From: Arthrobacter sp. Y81
GTDB taxonomy: Bacteria > Actinomycetota > Actinomycetes > Actinomycetales > Micrococcaceae
Assembly (NCBI RefSeq): GCF_002929335.1
Contig: NZ_PJIL01000007.1
Span: 1-64,000 of the forward strand
Reading direction: 5' to 3'
DNA: 64,000 nucleotides
Below, piece after piece: positions 36,193-44,900 of this stretch. Below the pieces are notes generated by a model, which had not been told where the DNA came from, ran no database searches, and was given only the letters and a program-made list of their open reading frames with translations. How positions within the stretch are numbered: the stretch's first letter is position 1; each line of letters begins with the position of its first letter. A program made the translations under genes and the position numbers.

Positions 36193-38493
36193 TCAGTGGT
36201 GCCCGGGCCTTTCGAGCCGCAGCTCGGCGGGAAGTTTGTTCCACTCGGCCATGAGTTCCCGCTCTGCCGCCGTGGGAATCAATCCCGCCGGAGCGTAGCC
36301 CCGGGACGGCACGGCCGGGTCCTCGTGGTCATCATGACCAACGCCGGCGGCCTCGTTGCGGAAGGCCTTCACCGTGGCGACCACGCCCGTGATGATGACG
36401 ATGATGCTCAGCACTACGAAGATCACCGACAGCCAGCCCTGGATCATGGTGTTGCGGACCACGGCCTCCATGGCAGCGACGGTCTTGGCGGTTCCGAATT
36501 CGGTCTTGCCATCCGCCAGGGCCTTGGAGAAGACCGCATTGTTGGCGAAGTAGCCCACGGCCGGGACGGGCGAGAAGATCTTCTGGAAACTCGCGGTGAT
36601 GGTCACAACGGCCGCGAACGCCAGCGGCAGGGCCACAATCCAGAGGTACTTGAATGAGGCCCGCTTGGCTGCGATGGCCATGCAGACGGACAGGGCGATG
36701 GCGGCGAGCAGCTGGTTGGCGATGCCGAACAGCGGGAACAGCGTATTGATGCCGCCCAGGGGGTCCGTGACACCCATCAGCAGCACCGCACCCCAGGCCC
36801 CGACCATGACCGCCGTGCACAGCCAGGCCCCCGGCCGCCAGGAGTGTTCCTTGAACTTGGGGATGAAGTTGCCGATGGAGTCCTGCAGCATAAAGCGGGC
36901 CACACGGGTCCCGGCATCCACTGCAGTCAGGATGAACAGCGCCTCGAACATGATGGCGAAGTGGTACCAGAAGGCCATCATGGCCGTGCCGCCGATGAAC
37001 TGCTGCATGATGTGGGCGAGCCCCACTGCCAGGGTGGGGGCACCGCCGGTGCGGGAGACAATGCTTTCCTCGCCGACGTTGGCGGCCGTCTCGGAGAGCA
37101 GATCGGGCGTGATGTTGACGCCGGCAAGCCCCAGGCTGTTGACCCAGGTGGCGGCGGTTTCCACCGTGCCTCCGGTCAGGGCGGCCGGGGAGTTCATGGC
37201 GAAGTACAGCCCGCGGTCGATGGAGATGGCTGCCACGAGGGCCATGATGGCCACGAACGATTCCATCAGCATGCCGCCGTAGCCGATCAGGCGCGTCTGG
37301 CGTTCCTTTTCGATCAGCTTCGGCGTGGTGCCCGAGGAGATCAGTGCATGGAACCCGGATAGTGCGCCGCAGGCAATGGTGACGAAGAGGAACGGGAAGA
37401 GGGCCCCTGGGAACACAGGTCCGTTCTCGCGGCTGGCAAATTCGCTGAAGGCGGGAACCGTGATTTCAGGCCGCACCACGATGATGGCCAGGGCCAGCAT
37501 GACGATGACGCCGATCTTCATGAACGTGGAAAGGTAGTCCCGGGGTGCCAGGAGCAGCCACACGGGCAGGATCGCGGCGATGAAGCCGTACACGATGAGG
37601 CCCCAGGCGATGGTGACCTTGTCCAGCTGGAAGAACGCCGCACCCCACTCGGTGCCGGCCACGGCGCCGCCGCCGATGATCGCGGCCATCAGCAGGACGA
37701 AACCGATCAGGGAGACCTCCAGGACCTTGCCGGGCCGGAGGAAGCGGAGATACACGCCCATGAACAGCGCGATGGGGATGGTCATACCTACGGAGAAGAC
37801 GCCCCAGGGGCTTTCGGCCAGGGCGTTCACGACGACGAGGGCGAGGATGGCCACGATGATCACCATGATGAGCAGAGTGGCGACCAGGGCGGCGGTGCCG
37901 CCGATGACGCCGAGTTCCTCGCGGGCCATCTGGCCCAGCGAGCGGCCGCCGCGCCGCATCGAGAAGAACAGGACGAGGTAGTCCTGCACCGCTCCGGCCA
38001 GCACGACGCCGATGATGATCCAGATAGTGCCGGGCAGGTAGCCCATCTGGGCCGCAATGACCGGGCCCACCAGCGGTCCGGCCCCGGCGATTGCCGCGAA
38101 GTGGTGGCCGAACAGGACGTTGCGGTCGGTGCGGACGTAGTCCTTGCCGTCCGCCTTGTACTCAGCGGGAGTGGCACGGCGGTCGTTCGGCCTGGTGATG
38201 TAGCGTTCGATCACCTTGGAGTAGAAGCGGTAGCCGATCAGGTACGTACAGACGGAGGCAAACACGAACCAGATCGCGTTGACTGTTTCCCCCCTGACAA
38301 TGGCCAGCATGAACCAGGCGACACCGCCAAGAAGCGCGATGGCGGCCCAGATCGCGATTTTCGTCGGTGTCCACTTGCGCTCTTCGGCCTCCAGTGCCAC
38401 CTCGTCCACCGACGTTGGCGGAAGTTTTGGATCCGGTACCAGCACGTCGTCGTCCAGTGCTGTCCGTGCCTTGCCATCTGGCATTTTGCCCAT
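36193..38493 (-). CDS. cstA: carbon starvation protein CstA (pyruvate/peptide transporter)
   Basis: A 766-residue polytopic membrane protein from ATG 38493, which has an excellent GAGGAGGAGAC ribosome site. A charged 50-residue cytoplasmic leader precedes many transmembrane helices. Signature segments are YRFYSKVIERYITRPNDRRATPAEYKADGKDYVRTDRNVLFGHHFAAIAGAGPLVGPVIAAQMGYLPGTIWI and GALSGFHALISSGTTPKLIEKE. Relatives import peptides or pyruvate under carbon limitation. The partner YbdD-like gene follows. Confidence 0.93.
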   Translation of the reverse strand: MGKMPDGKARTALDDDVLVPDPKLPPTSVDEVALEAEERKWTPTKIAIWAAIALLGGVAWFMLAIVRGETVNAIWFVFASVCTYLIGYRFYSKVIERYITRPNDRRATPAEYKADGKDYVRTDRNVLFGHHFAAIAGAGPLVGPVIAAQMGYLPGTIWIIIGVVLAGAVQDYLVLFFSMRRGGRSLGQMAREELGVIGGTAALVATLLIMVIIVAILALVVVNALAESPWGVFSVGMTIPIALFMGVYLRFLRPGKVLEVSLIGFVLLMAAIIGGGAVAGTEWGAAFFQLDKVTIAWGLIVYGFIAAILPVWLLLAPRDYLSTFMKIGVIVMLALAIIVVRPEITVPAFSEFASRENGPVFPGALFPFLFVTIACGALSGFHALISSGTTPKLIEKERQTRLIGYGGMLMESFVAIMALVAAISIDRGLYFAMNSPAALTGGTVETAATWVNSLGLAGVNITPDLLSETAANVGEESIVSRTGGAPTLAVGLAHIMQQFIGGTAMMAFWYHFAIMFEALFILTAVDAGTRVARFMLQDSIGNFIPKFKEHSWRPGAWLCTAVMVGAWGAVLLMGVTDPLGGINTLFPLFGIANQLLAAIALSVCMAIAAKRASFKYLWIVALPLAFAAVVTITASFQKIFSPVPAVGYFANNAVFSKALADGKTEFGTAKTVAAMEAVVRNTMIQGWLSVIFVVLSIIVIITGVVATVKAFRNEAAGVGHDDHEDPAVPSRGYAPAGLIPTAAERELMAEWNKLPAELRLERPGHH

Positions 38494-38670
38494 GTCTCCT
38501 CCTCGAGAACCCCAGCTTAAGAGTGATCTGCCCCATGGCACCATAGCAGGGCGCCTGGGACCGGGATATTGGTTTTGGGAGGGGGGCTATGCGTCCCTCG
38601 CCGAGCGGTCGGAGGGCAGCGTTAAGCGGCAGGAATTTGGCGCCGTCCGTCTTCGCCGTGGTTGGCGGGG

Positions 38671-39207
38671 CTAGGGGGCAGGGCTGTTCAGTTGGGCCAT
38701 CCGTGCTTCGCAGAGGTCCAGCCACCGGACCTCGGCTTCGGTCTGGAAGATCAGCGAATCAAGCACCAGCAGCCATGCGGTGTCCGCCCTGCGCTGGTTG
38801 GCAGAAGTGTCGCGACGGGACTTGGTGTAGTCCTGCAGGGCCTTCACTGACGCGACTCGCTGCGCCTGGATGACGGCAGCGACATCCACACCGGGGATCG
38901 TCACGGCGAGGGCGAGCTTGATGGCAAGTTCGTTCCGGGGAGGGTTGCCGCGGCCTACCGGAGCCTGGAACCATCCAACGACTTCGCTCCGGCCCGCGTC
39001 CGTGATGCTGTAGATGACGTGGCCTTCGCCGTCGCCGCCATCGTTCCTGACCAGTCCGTCCCGCTCCAAGCGGTCCAGGGTGGTGTAAACCTGCCCAATG
39101 TTCAGGGGCCAGGCGGAGCCGGTGCGGTCCTCGAACTCGACCCTCAACTGGTACCCGTAACGGGATTTGTCCTGGAGCAGGGCGAGGAGACTATGACGAA
39201 TGGACAT
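38671..39207 (-). CDS. PadR-family transcriptional regulator
   Basis: A 178-residue regulator from ATG 39207. The N-terminal winged helix MSIRHSLLALLQDKSRYGYQLRVEFEDRTGSAWPLNIGQVYTTLDRLERDGLV is the PadR hallmark, followed by a helical dimerisation half (about 95-178). PadR proteins repress detoxification or efflux genes in response to small ligands. The target is not obvious. Paired palindromes just upstream (39241-39274) suggest autoregulation. Confidence 0.9.
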   Translation of the reverse strand: MSIRHSLLALLQDKSRYGYQLRVEFEDRTGSAWPLNIGQVYTTLDRLERDGLVRNDGGDGEGHVIYSITDAGRSEVVGWFQAPVGRGNPPRNELAIKLALAVTIPGVDVAAVIQAQRVASVKALQDYTKSRRDTSANQRRADTAWLLVLDSLIFQTEAEVRWLDLCEARMAQLNSPAP

Positions 39208-39240
39208 GCTGCCCCCTGATGTCGCAAAGACGACGGCATA

Positions 39241-39274
39241 CACGCGCCCCCAAGACGCGTGCATACCGCGTATG
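39241..39274. promoter_or_regulatory. paired palindromes upstream of the padR gene
   Basis: CACGCG and CGCGTG (9-base gap) abut CATAC-CGC-GTATG, 34 to 67 bases before the PadR start. Back-to-back dyads are typical operators. Binding by this PadR protein is inference. Confidence 0.5.
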
Positions 39275-39353
39275 GAATTACAGTAGCGTGATTTAGCGCC
39301 GGGGGCAATACTGGGTATTCATTCGCGGCGGGGTCCCGCTACAACCGGTCCCG

Positions 39354-40337
39354 CTACATGACCAGGAGGACCTTCCCCACGTGGTCGCCGGAGTCGAAGT
39401 ACTCGTGGGCTGCGCTCACCTGGTCCAAAGGGAAGGACTTGGCCACCAGGGGCCGGATGCGCCCGTCGGTCAGGAGCGGCCACACGGATTCCCGCACCGC
39501 GCTCATGATCACGCCCTTCTCGGCCACCGGACGCGGGCGCAGTGCGGTGCCGATGATCGCGGCCCGCTTGCTGAGGAGCTTCCCGAGGTCCAGTTCCGCC
39601 TTGGTGCCGCCCTGGAGCCCGATCACGATGAGCCGGCCGTAGTCCGCCAGCGCGTCAACGTTCTGCTGGAGGTACTTGGCACCCACGACATCAAGGATGA
39701 CGTCGGCGCCCCGGCCGCCGTTTTGTGCCCGGAGGGATTCGGGAAAATCCTCCTCGGTGTAGTTGATCGCGATGTCTGCGCCCAGGAAGGCCTTGGCGGT
39801 ACCCACCTTCTCGGCGGTGCCGGCGGTGGTGGCAACTTTGGCGCCGAAGGCCTTGGCAAGCTGGATGGCCATGGTGCCGATGCCCCCTGTGGCACCGTGG
39901 ATCAGCACGGTCTCGCCCGGGTGGAGCTGCGCCGTCATAATCAGGTTCGAGTAGACGGTGGCCGCCACTTCGGGGAGGGATGCTGCGGTGACCAGATCCA
40001 CGCCGTCGGGAATCCTCAGCACCTGCTCGGCGGGGACCGCCACCTGCTGCGCGTAGCCGCCGCCCGCAAGCAGCGCCACAACCTTCTCCCCCACGGAAAA
40101 CGGCTTGGACACGTCCGGGCCGAAGCCGGCGATCCGGCCGGAAACTTCCAGGCCAAGGATCTCTGAGGCGCCGGGCGGCGGCGGGTAGAAGCCCCTGCGC
40201 TGCTGGACGTCGGCACGGTTGAGTCCCGCGGCGACGACGTCGATCAGCACCTCGCCCGGGCCCGGAACCGGAGCCGGAACCTCGCGCACTTCGAGCACCT
40301 CGGGCCCGCCGGCCTTGCTCACGTAGACGGCCTTCAT
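39354..40337 (-). CDS. NAD(P)H:quinone oxidoreductase (zeta-crystallin type MDR)
   Basis: A 327-residue zinc-free medium-chain dehydrogenase/reductase from ATG 40337 (GGGAG upstream). The N-terminal GroES-like domain has LNRADVQQRRGFYPPPPGASEILGLEVSGRI. The Rossmann part has VLIHGATGGIGTMAIQLAKAFGAKVATTAGT and GGRGADVILDVVG. The NRADVQQRRG...PPG pattern is that of NAD(P)H-quinone oxidoreductase, PIG3/TP53I3 type. It reduces quinones or similar enones using NADPH. It is apparently a single gene. Confidence 0.9.
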   Translation of the reverse strand: MKAVYVSKAGGPEVLEVREVPAPVPGPGEVLIDVVAAGLNRADVQQRRGFYPPPPGASEILGLEVSGRIAGFGPDVSKPFSVGEKVVALLAGGGYAQQVAVPAEQVLRIPDGVDLVTAASLPEVAATVYSNLIMTAQLHPGETVLIHGATGGIGTMAIQLAKAFGAKVATTAGTAEKVGTAKAFLGADIAINYTEEDFPESLRAQNGGRGADVILDVVGAKYLQQNVDALADYGRLIVIGLQGGTKAELDLGKLLSKRAAIIGTALRPRPVAEKGVIMSAVRESVWPLLTDGRIRPLVAKSFPLDQVSAAHEYFDSGDHVGKVLLVM

Positions 40338-40460
40338 GGAGAACTCCCGATTCCTAGCTGCTTCTTGCCACAAAAAATAGTGTGCAGCGGCCGCGCCGGC
40401 CCGCAAACACTCCGGACGGTTTTTGTCGCAGCCAACTGCCTATGAAACACTACTCGGTAA

Positions 40461-40548
40461 GGAAGGTTGTCCGAGCGGCCGAAGGAGCTGGTCTTGAAAA
40501 CCAGTGTGCGGTAACCCCGTACCAAGAGTTCGAATCTCTTACCTTCCG
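40461..40548 (+). tRNA. tRNA-Ser (anticodon TGA)
   Basis: Acceptor GGAAGGT / ACCTTCC with discriminator G. Anticodon arm CTGGT-CTTGAAA-ACCAG gives TGA. A long variable arm (GTGCGGTAACCCCGTAC region) is typical of serine tRNA, and the T arm is AAGAG-TTCGAAT-CTCTT. CCA is not encoded. Confidence 0.95.
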
Positions 40549-40554
40549 CGAACG

Positions 40555-40594
40555 ATGCCCCGGGGCCCTGAACCATCAGGCCTTGGGGCATTTT
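40555..40594 (+). terminator. tRNA-Ser(TGA) terminator
   Basis: ATGCCCC pairs with GGGGCAT, with an inner CCTGA / TCAGG stem, followed by TTTT. Confidence 0.8.
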
Positions 40595-40719
40595 CCGTTA
40601 AGGGAAAGTTTGGACCGGGACCATTGAAAGTGTCGGTGCTCCGGAATAGTGTCTGGTTTGTCTTCACCGACCATCCCTTCACCGCGGCCCTGTTGCCGCG
40701 GATACCGACAGGAGCCACC

Positions 40720-41541
40720 ATGCCCAGCCCTGACATCACTCCCGGCGCACCCAGCTGGATCGACCTCATGACTTCGGACGCCGCCAACGCCAAGCAGTTC
40801 TACGGAGAACTGTTCGGGTGGGACTTCCAGACGGGCGACGAGGAGAAATACGGCGGCTACATCACGGCCTGGAAAAACGGCAAGTCCGTGGCCGGACTCA
40901 TGCAGAAGGATGACACCATGGCCGGAATGCCGGACGTGTGGACGACCTACCTGCGCTCGGACGACGCCGCCGCCACTGCAGCCGCCGTCACCGAGCACGG
41001 CGGCCAGGTCTTCATGCCGCCCATGGACGTCCCGGAACAGGGCGTGATGGCCATGTTCGGAGATGCCACCGGAGCAGCCATCGGAATCTGGCAGCCGCGC
41101 GAAATGACGGGTTACCAGCTCGTGGCCGAGCCCGGCGCAGCAGCCTGGCACGAACTCCACACCAAGGACTACGCCACCGCCGTGAAGTTCTACCAGGACG
41201 TCTTTGGCTGGGAAACGGACGTCATGAGCGACACTCCCGAGTTCCGCTACACCACGTTGGGCGCAGGGGATGCAGCGAAGGCCGGCATCATGGACGCTTC
41301 GGGCTACCTGCCGGCCGAGGTTCCGTCCAACTGGCAGGTCTATTTCGCCGTCGAGGACGCGGATGCCTCCATTGAGAAGGCAGTCAGCCTCGGCGGAAAG
41401 GTGATCGACGGACCGGACGACACTCCGTTCGGCCGGCTGGCCACCCTTGCCGACCCCACCGGCGCAATGTTCAAGATCGTGGCAGATACCGGGCAGGGAG
41501 CCGCCGATCAGGCCGGAACAGGAGACGCCACCGGGGCCTAA
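40720..41541 (+). CDS. VOC-superfamily protein with two glyoxalase-like domains
   Basis: A 273-residue protein from ATG 40720 (AGGAG upstream). Two tandem vicinal-oxygen-chelate modules are recognisable: APSWIDLMTSDAANAKQFYGELFGWDFQTG (about 10-125) and AAWHELHTKDYATAVKFYQDVFGWETDVM (about 140-255). Each ends in a segment like FGDATGAAIGIWQPRE or LADPTGAMFKIVAD. Such proteins act as isomerases, dioxygenases or drug-binding proteins; the function cannot be chosen from the sequence. A Gly/Ala/Asp-rich tail follows. Confidence 0.85.
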   Translation: MPSPDITPGAPSWIDLMTSDAANAKQFYGELFGWDFQTGDEEKYGGYITAWKNGKSVAGLMQKDDTMAGMPDVWTTYLRSDDAAATAAAVTEHGGQVFMPPMDVPEQGVMAMFGDATGAAIGIWQPREMTGYQLVAEPGAAAWHELHTKDYATAVKFYQDVFGWETDVMSDTPEFRYTTLGAGDAAKAGIMDASGYLPAEVPSNWQVYFAVEDADASIEKAVSLGGKVIDGPDDTPFGRLATLADPTGAMFKIVADTGQGAADQAGTGDATGA

Positions 41542-41579
41542 AGCGTCCGGGCGTTCCATCTAAGTCAATTGATTTAAGA

Positions 41580-41626
41580 AATACCGGCCAGCGGCTCCCA
41601 TTCGAGCTACTGGCCGGTATTCTTTT
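41580..41626 (+). terminator. terminator of the VOC gene
   Basis: A 12-bp stem AATACCGGCCAG / CTGGCCGGTATT with an 18-base loop, followed by CTTTT. Confidence 0.85.
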
Positions 41627-41902
41627 GGCATGTCCGGCACATGGGGTGGGCCGGAATGCACACCAAACAAAACACCGTTGCCGGGACCGGGCCGATGCCG
41701 CCCCGGGGCCGGCGGTGAACGTTTCGCTGGGGGACGTCTCGCAGAATGCACGCTAAATCAATCGCACGTTCATTCAACCCTGTTTTGCTGTGCCGGAAAC
41801 TACTTGACCAGGAGTAAAGTCCGGGCCCTTTGTCCGTTGCCACAAGCCGGACACATTCCACTGAGCCCCTTACCCGGGGCACCCTAATGAGAGTTAGAGC
41901 GG
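41627..41902 (+). promoter_or_regulatory. upstream region of the secreted nuclease gene
   Basis: These 276 bases have no supported gene. They contain GTTCATTCAAC (41768-41778), which resembles one PHO-box unit but without neighbours at 11-base steps, and TTGACC at 41807 without a clear -10. The start has only a weak ribosome site (GAGCGG). Confidence 0.3.
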
Positions 41903-44900
41903 ATGAAACGCACACCTTGGAAAATTGCGCTGGGCACGGCGTTGTCAGCGGGGCTCATCGCCGCTCCGTTGACGGACGTCCCGGCGTTTGCGGCGGAGGT
42001 CCCACCAGCCGCTGCAGGTACATCGCCCGTCGTCATCAACGAGGCCTACCTCAGCGGCGGCAGCACCGGCGCAGCCTACAAGCACAAGTTTGTGGAGCTG
42101 CACAACACCTCTGATGCGCCTGTATCGCTGGACGGCTGGTCCCTTCAGTACCGCTCGGCCGGGGGCACGTCGGCGCCGAACGGGGTCGCCACCCTCAGCG
42201 GCAGCATCCCGGCAAAGGGGCACTACCTGGTCCAGGGCGGCACGAACAGCGCCACGTCCACGGCCGCCGAGCTGCCCGCGCCGGACGCCGTGGCCACCGG
42301 GCTGAACCCGTCCGGTACGGCAGGAACGCTGATCCTGGCCAGGCAGGCCACTGCCGTCAGCCCGCTGGCCACCGGTTCGGTGATCGAGCCGGCCAACGTT
42401 GCGGACCTGCTGGGCTACGGCACATCCAACACCTTCGAGACGCAGGCCGCGGCCGCGCCGGCCGGGAACACCGACGTCAAGAGCCTGAACCGCTCCAACG
42501 GAGCGGACGGCAACAACAACGCCGCCGACTTCGCGCTCAGCGCCACCATCACGCCGACAGCTGCCGGCGGCACTGTGGATCCGGATCCCGTCGATCCTGA
42601 CCCCGTGGATCCTCCCCCTGCCCCCGCAGCCAGGACCATCGCTGAAATCCAAGGTTCGGGTGCGGCCAGCCCGTTCATCGGCGCCACTGTCACTACCCGG
42701 GGCAAGGTGACCGCGGCGTTCCCCACCGGCGGTTTCGCCGGGTTCTACGTCCAGACGCCGGGAACCGGCGGCGATCTGACCCCGGCCAACCACACGGCGT
42801 CGGACGCTGTCTTCGTCTACTCCCCCGCCGCCGTCGGATCCGTCACGGTCGGCGACTACGTCGAAATCACCGGCGCCGTCAGCGAGTTCTTCGGCATGAC
42901 GCAAGTGAACGTGACTGACACCGCGGGCCTGACAAAGCTTGCCGAAGCTGCTCCGGAAGTGAAATCCACCGGCTTCGCCCTCCCGGCGGACGAAGCCTTC
43001 CGCGAATCCCTCGAAGGCATGCTGCTGACTCCGCAGGGCCCGGTGACCGTCACAGACAACTACTCCCTGAACCAGTACGGCGAAATCGGCCTGGCAGGCG
43101 GAACCACTCCGCTCGAACAGCCCACCGCCGTCGCCCCGTACGGTTCGGCTGACTACACGGCCACCGTGGCGGCCAACGCCGCCCGCGGCATCAAGCTCGA
43201 CGACGGTGCCACCACCAACTTCCTCAAGGACGCCACGACGAAGTCGCAGGTGCTGCCGTACCTGACCACTGCGGATCCCGTCCGGGTGGGGTCGCCGGTG
43301 ACCTTCCAAACCGACGTGGTGCTCAGCTACGCCAACAACGCCTGGAAGTTCCAGCCGCTGACGCACCTGACGCCGGAAAATGCGGGCATCGTCCAGCCGG
43401 CAACTTTCGGGGCCACCCGCGCCGAGGCCCCGGCCGCAGTCGGAGGCAACCTGAAAATTGCCTCCTTCAACGTGCTGAACTACTTCCCCACCACCGGCGA
43501 CCTGCTCGCGGGCTGCACGTTCTACAAGGACCGTGACGGCAACCCGATCACTGTCCAGGGCGGCTGTGACGCCCGCGGTGCTGCCAACACCGAGAACCTC
43601 AATCGGCAGCAGGACAAGATCGTGGCGGCCATCGGCAAGTCCGGCGCCGACGTCGTGTCCCTAATGGAGGTCGAGAACTCGGCACAGTTCGGCAAGGACC
43701 GCGACGATGCCCTGGCCAAACTGGTGGACGCCCTGAACATTGCCACGCCCGGCATCTGGGACTACGTCCGTACCCCTGCCAACGCTCCCCCGCTGGCTGA
43801 CGAGGACATGATCCGCACTGCGTTCATCTACAAGAAGGCCGTGGCGGAGCCGGTGGGCGAATCCATCATCCACAACGACACAGTGGCCTTCGCCAGCGCC
43901 CGCAAACCGCTGGCGCAGGTGTTCAAACCGGTTGGCGCGTCCGACGACAAGAAGTTCATCGCCATTGCCAACCACTTCAAATCGAAAGGATCTGCTGCCA
44001 CTCCGGAGGATACCGACAAGGGCCAGGGCGCCTCGAACCTTGCACGCACTGAGCAGGCCAAATCCCTCCTCGCGTTTTCGAACGAACTGCAGTCCTCGAA
44101 GGGTACCGACAAGGTCTTCCTGATGGGCGACTTCAACGCCTACGCCAAGGAGGACCCCATCAATGTCCTCTCGGCCGCCGGTTACGCCAACCAGGACGAG
44201 AAGGCCAGGAACGCCGACGGGACCGCCAAGCACTCGTACCTCTTCGGTGGCCTGGTGGGGTCCCTGGACCACGTCCTTGCGTCACCGGGTGCGAACGCTG
44301 TGGTCACCGGCGCCGACATCTGGAACATTAACTCCGTGGAGTCCGTGGCTCTGGAGTACAGCCGGTATAACAACAATGTGACCAACTACTACACGCCGGA
44401 CCAGTTCAGGGCGAGCGACCACGATCCCGTCGTGGTGGGCCTGGACCTGCCGGCCGCACCTGTCACCCCGGCGAGCGTTGACCTGAATTTCCTGGGCATC
44501 AACGATTTCCACGGACGCATCGACTCCAACACTTTCCTGTTCGCGGCAACCATCGAAAAGCTACGCGAGGCTGCCGCGCCCGGCGCCACGGCGTTCCTGT
44601 CCGCGGGAGACAACATTGGGGCATCGCTGTTCGCCTCGGCCGTCGCCAAGGACCAGCCCACCCTCGATGTGCTGAACACCCTCGAACTGAGGGCGTCCTC
44701 AGTAGGCAACCACGAGTTCGACGGCGGCTGGGCGGACCTGCGCGACCGCGTCGTCGCGGGCGGAACGAATGCCAGGTTCCCGTACCTCGGCGCCAACGTC
44801 TACAAGAAGGGGACCACGGAACCGGCCCTGCCGGAATACACCGTGCTGGAGATGAACGGCGTCAAGGTGGCCGTGATCGGCACAGTCACCCAGGAAGTGC

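Noticed and set aside
41768..41778. PHO box for the nuclease gene
   Set aside because: Only one unit (GTTCATTCAAC) is present; neighbouring 11-base steps do not match, so it was not listed as an operator.
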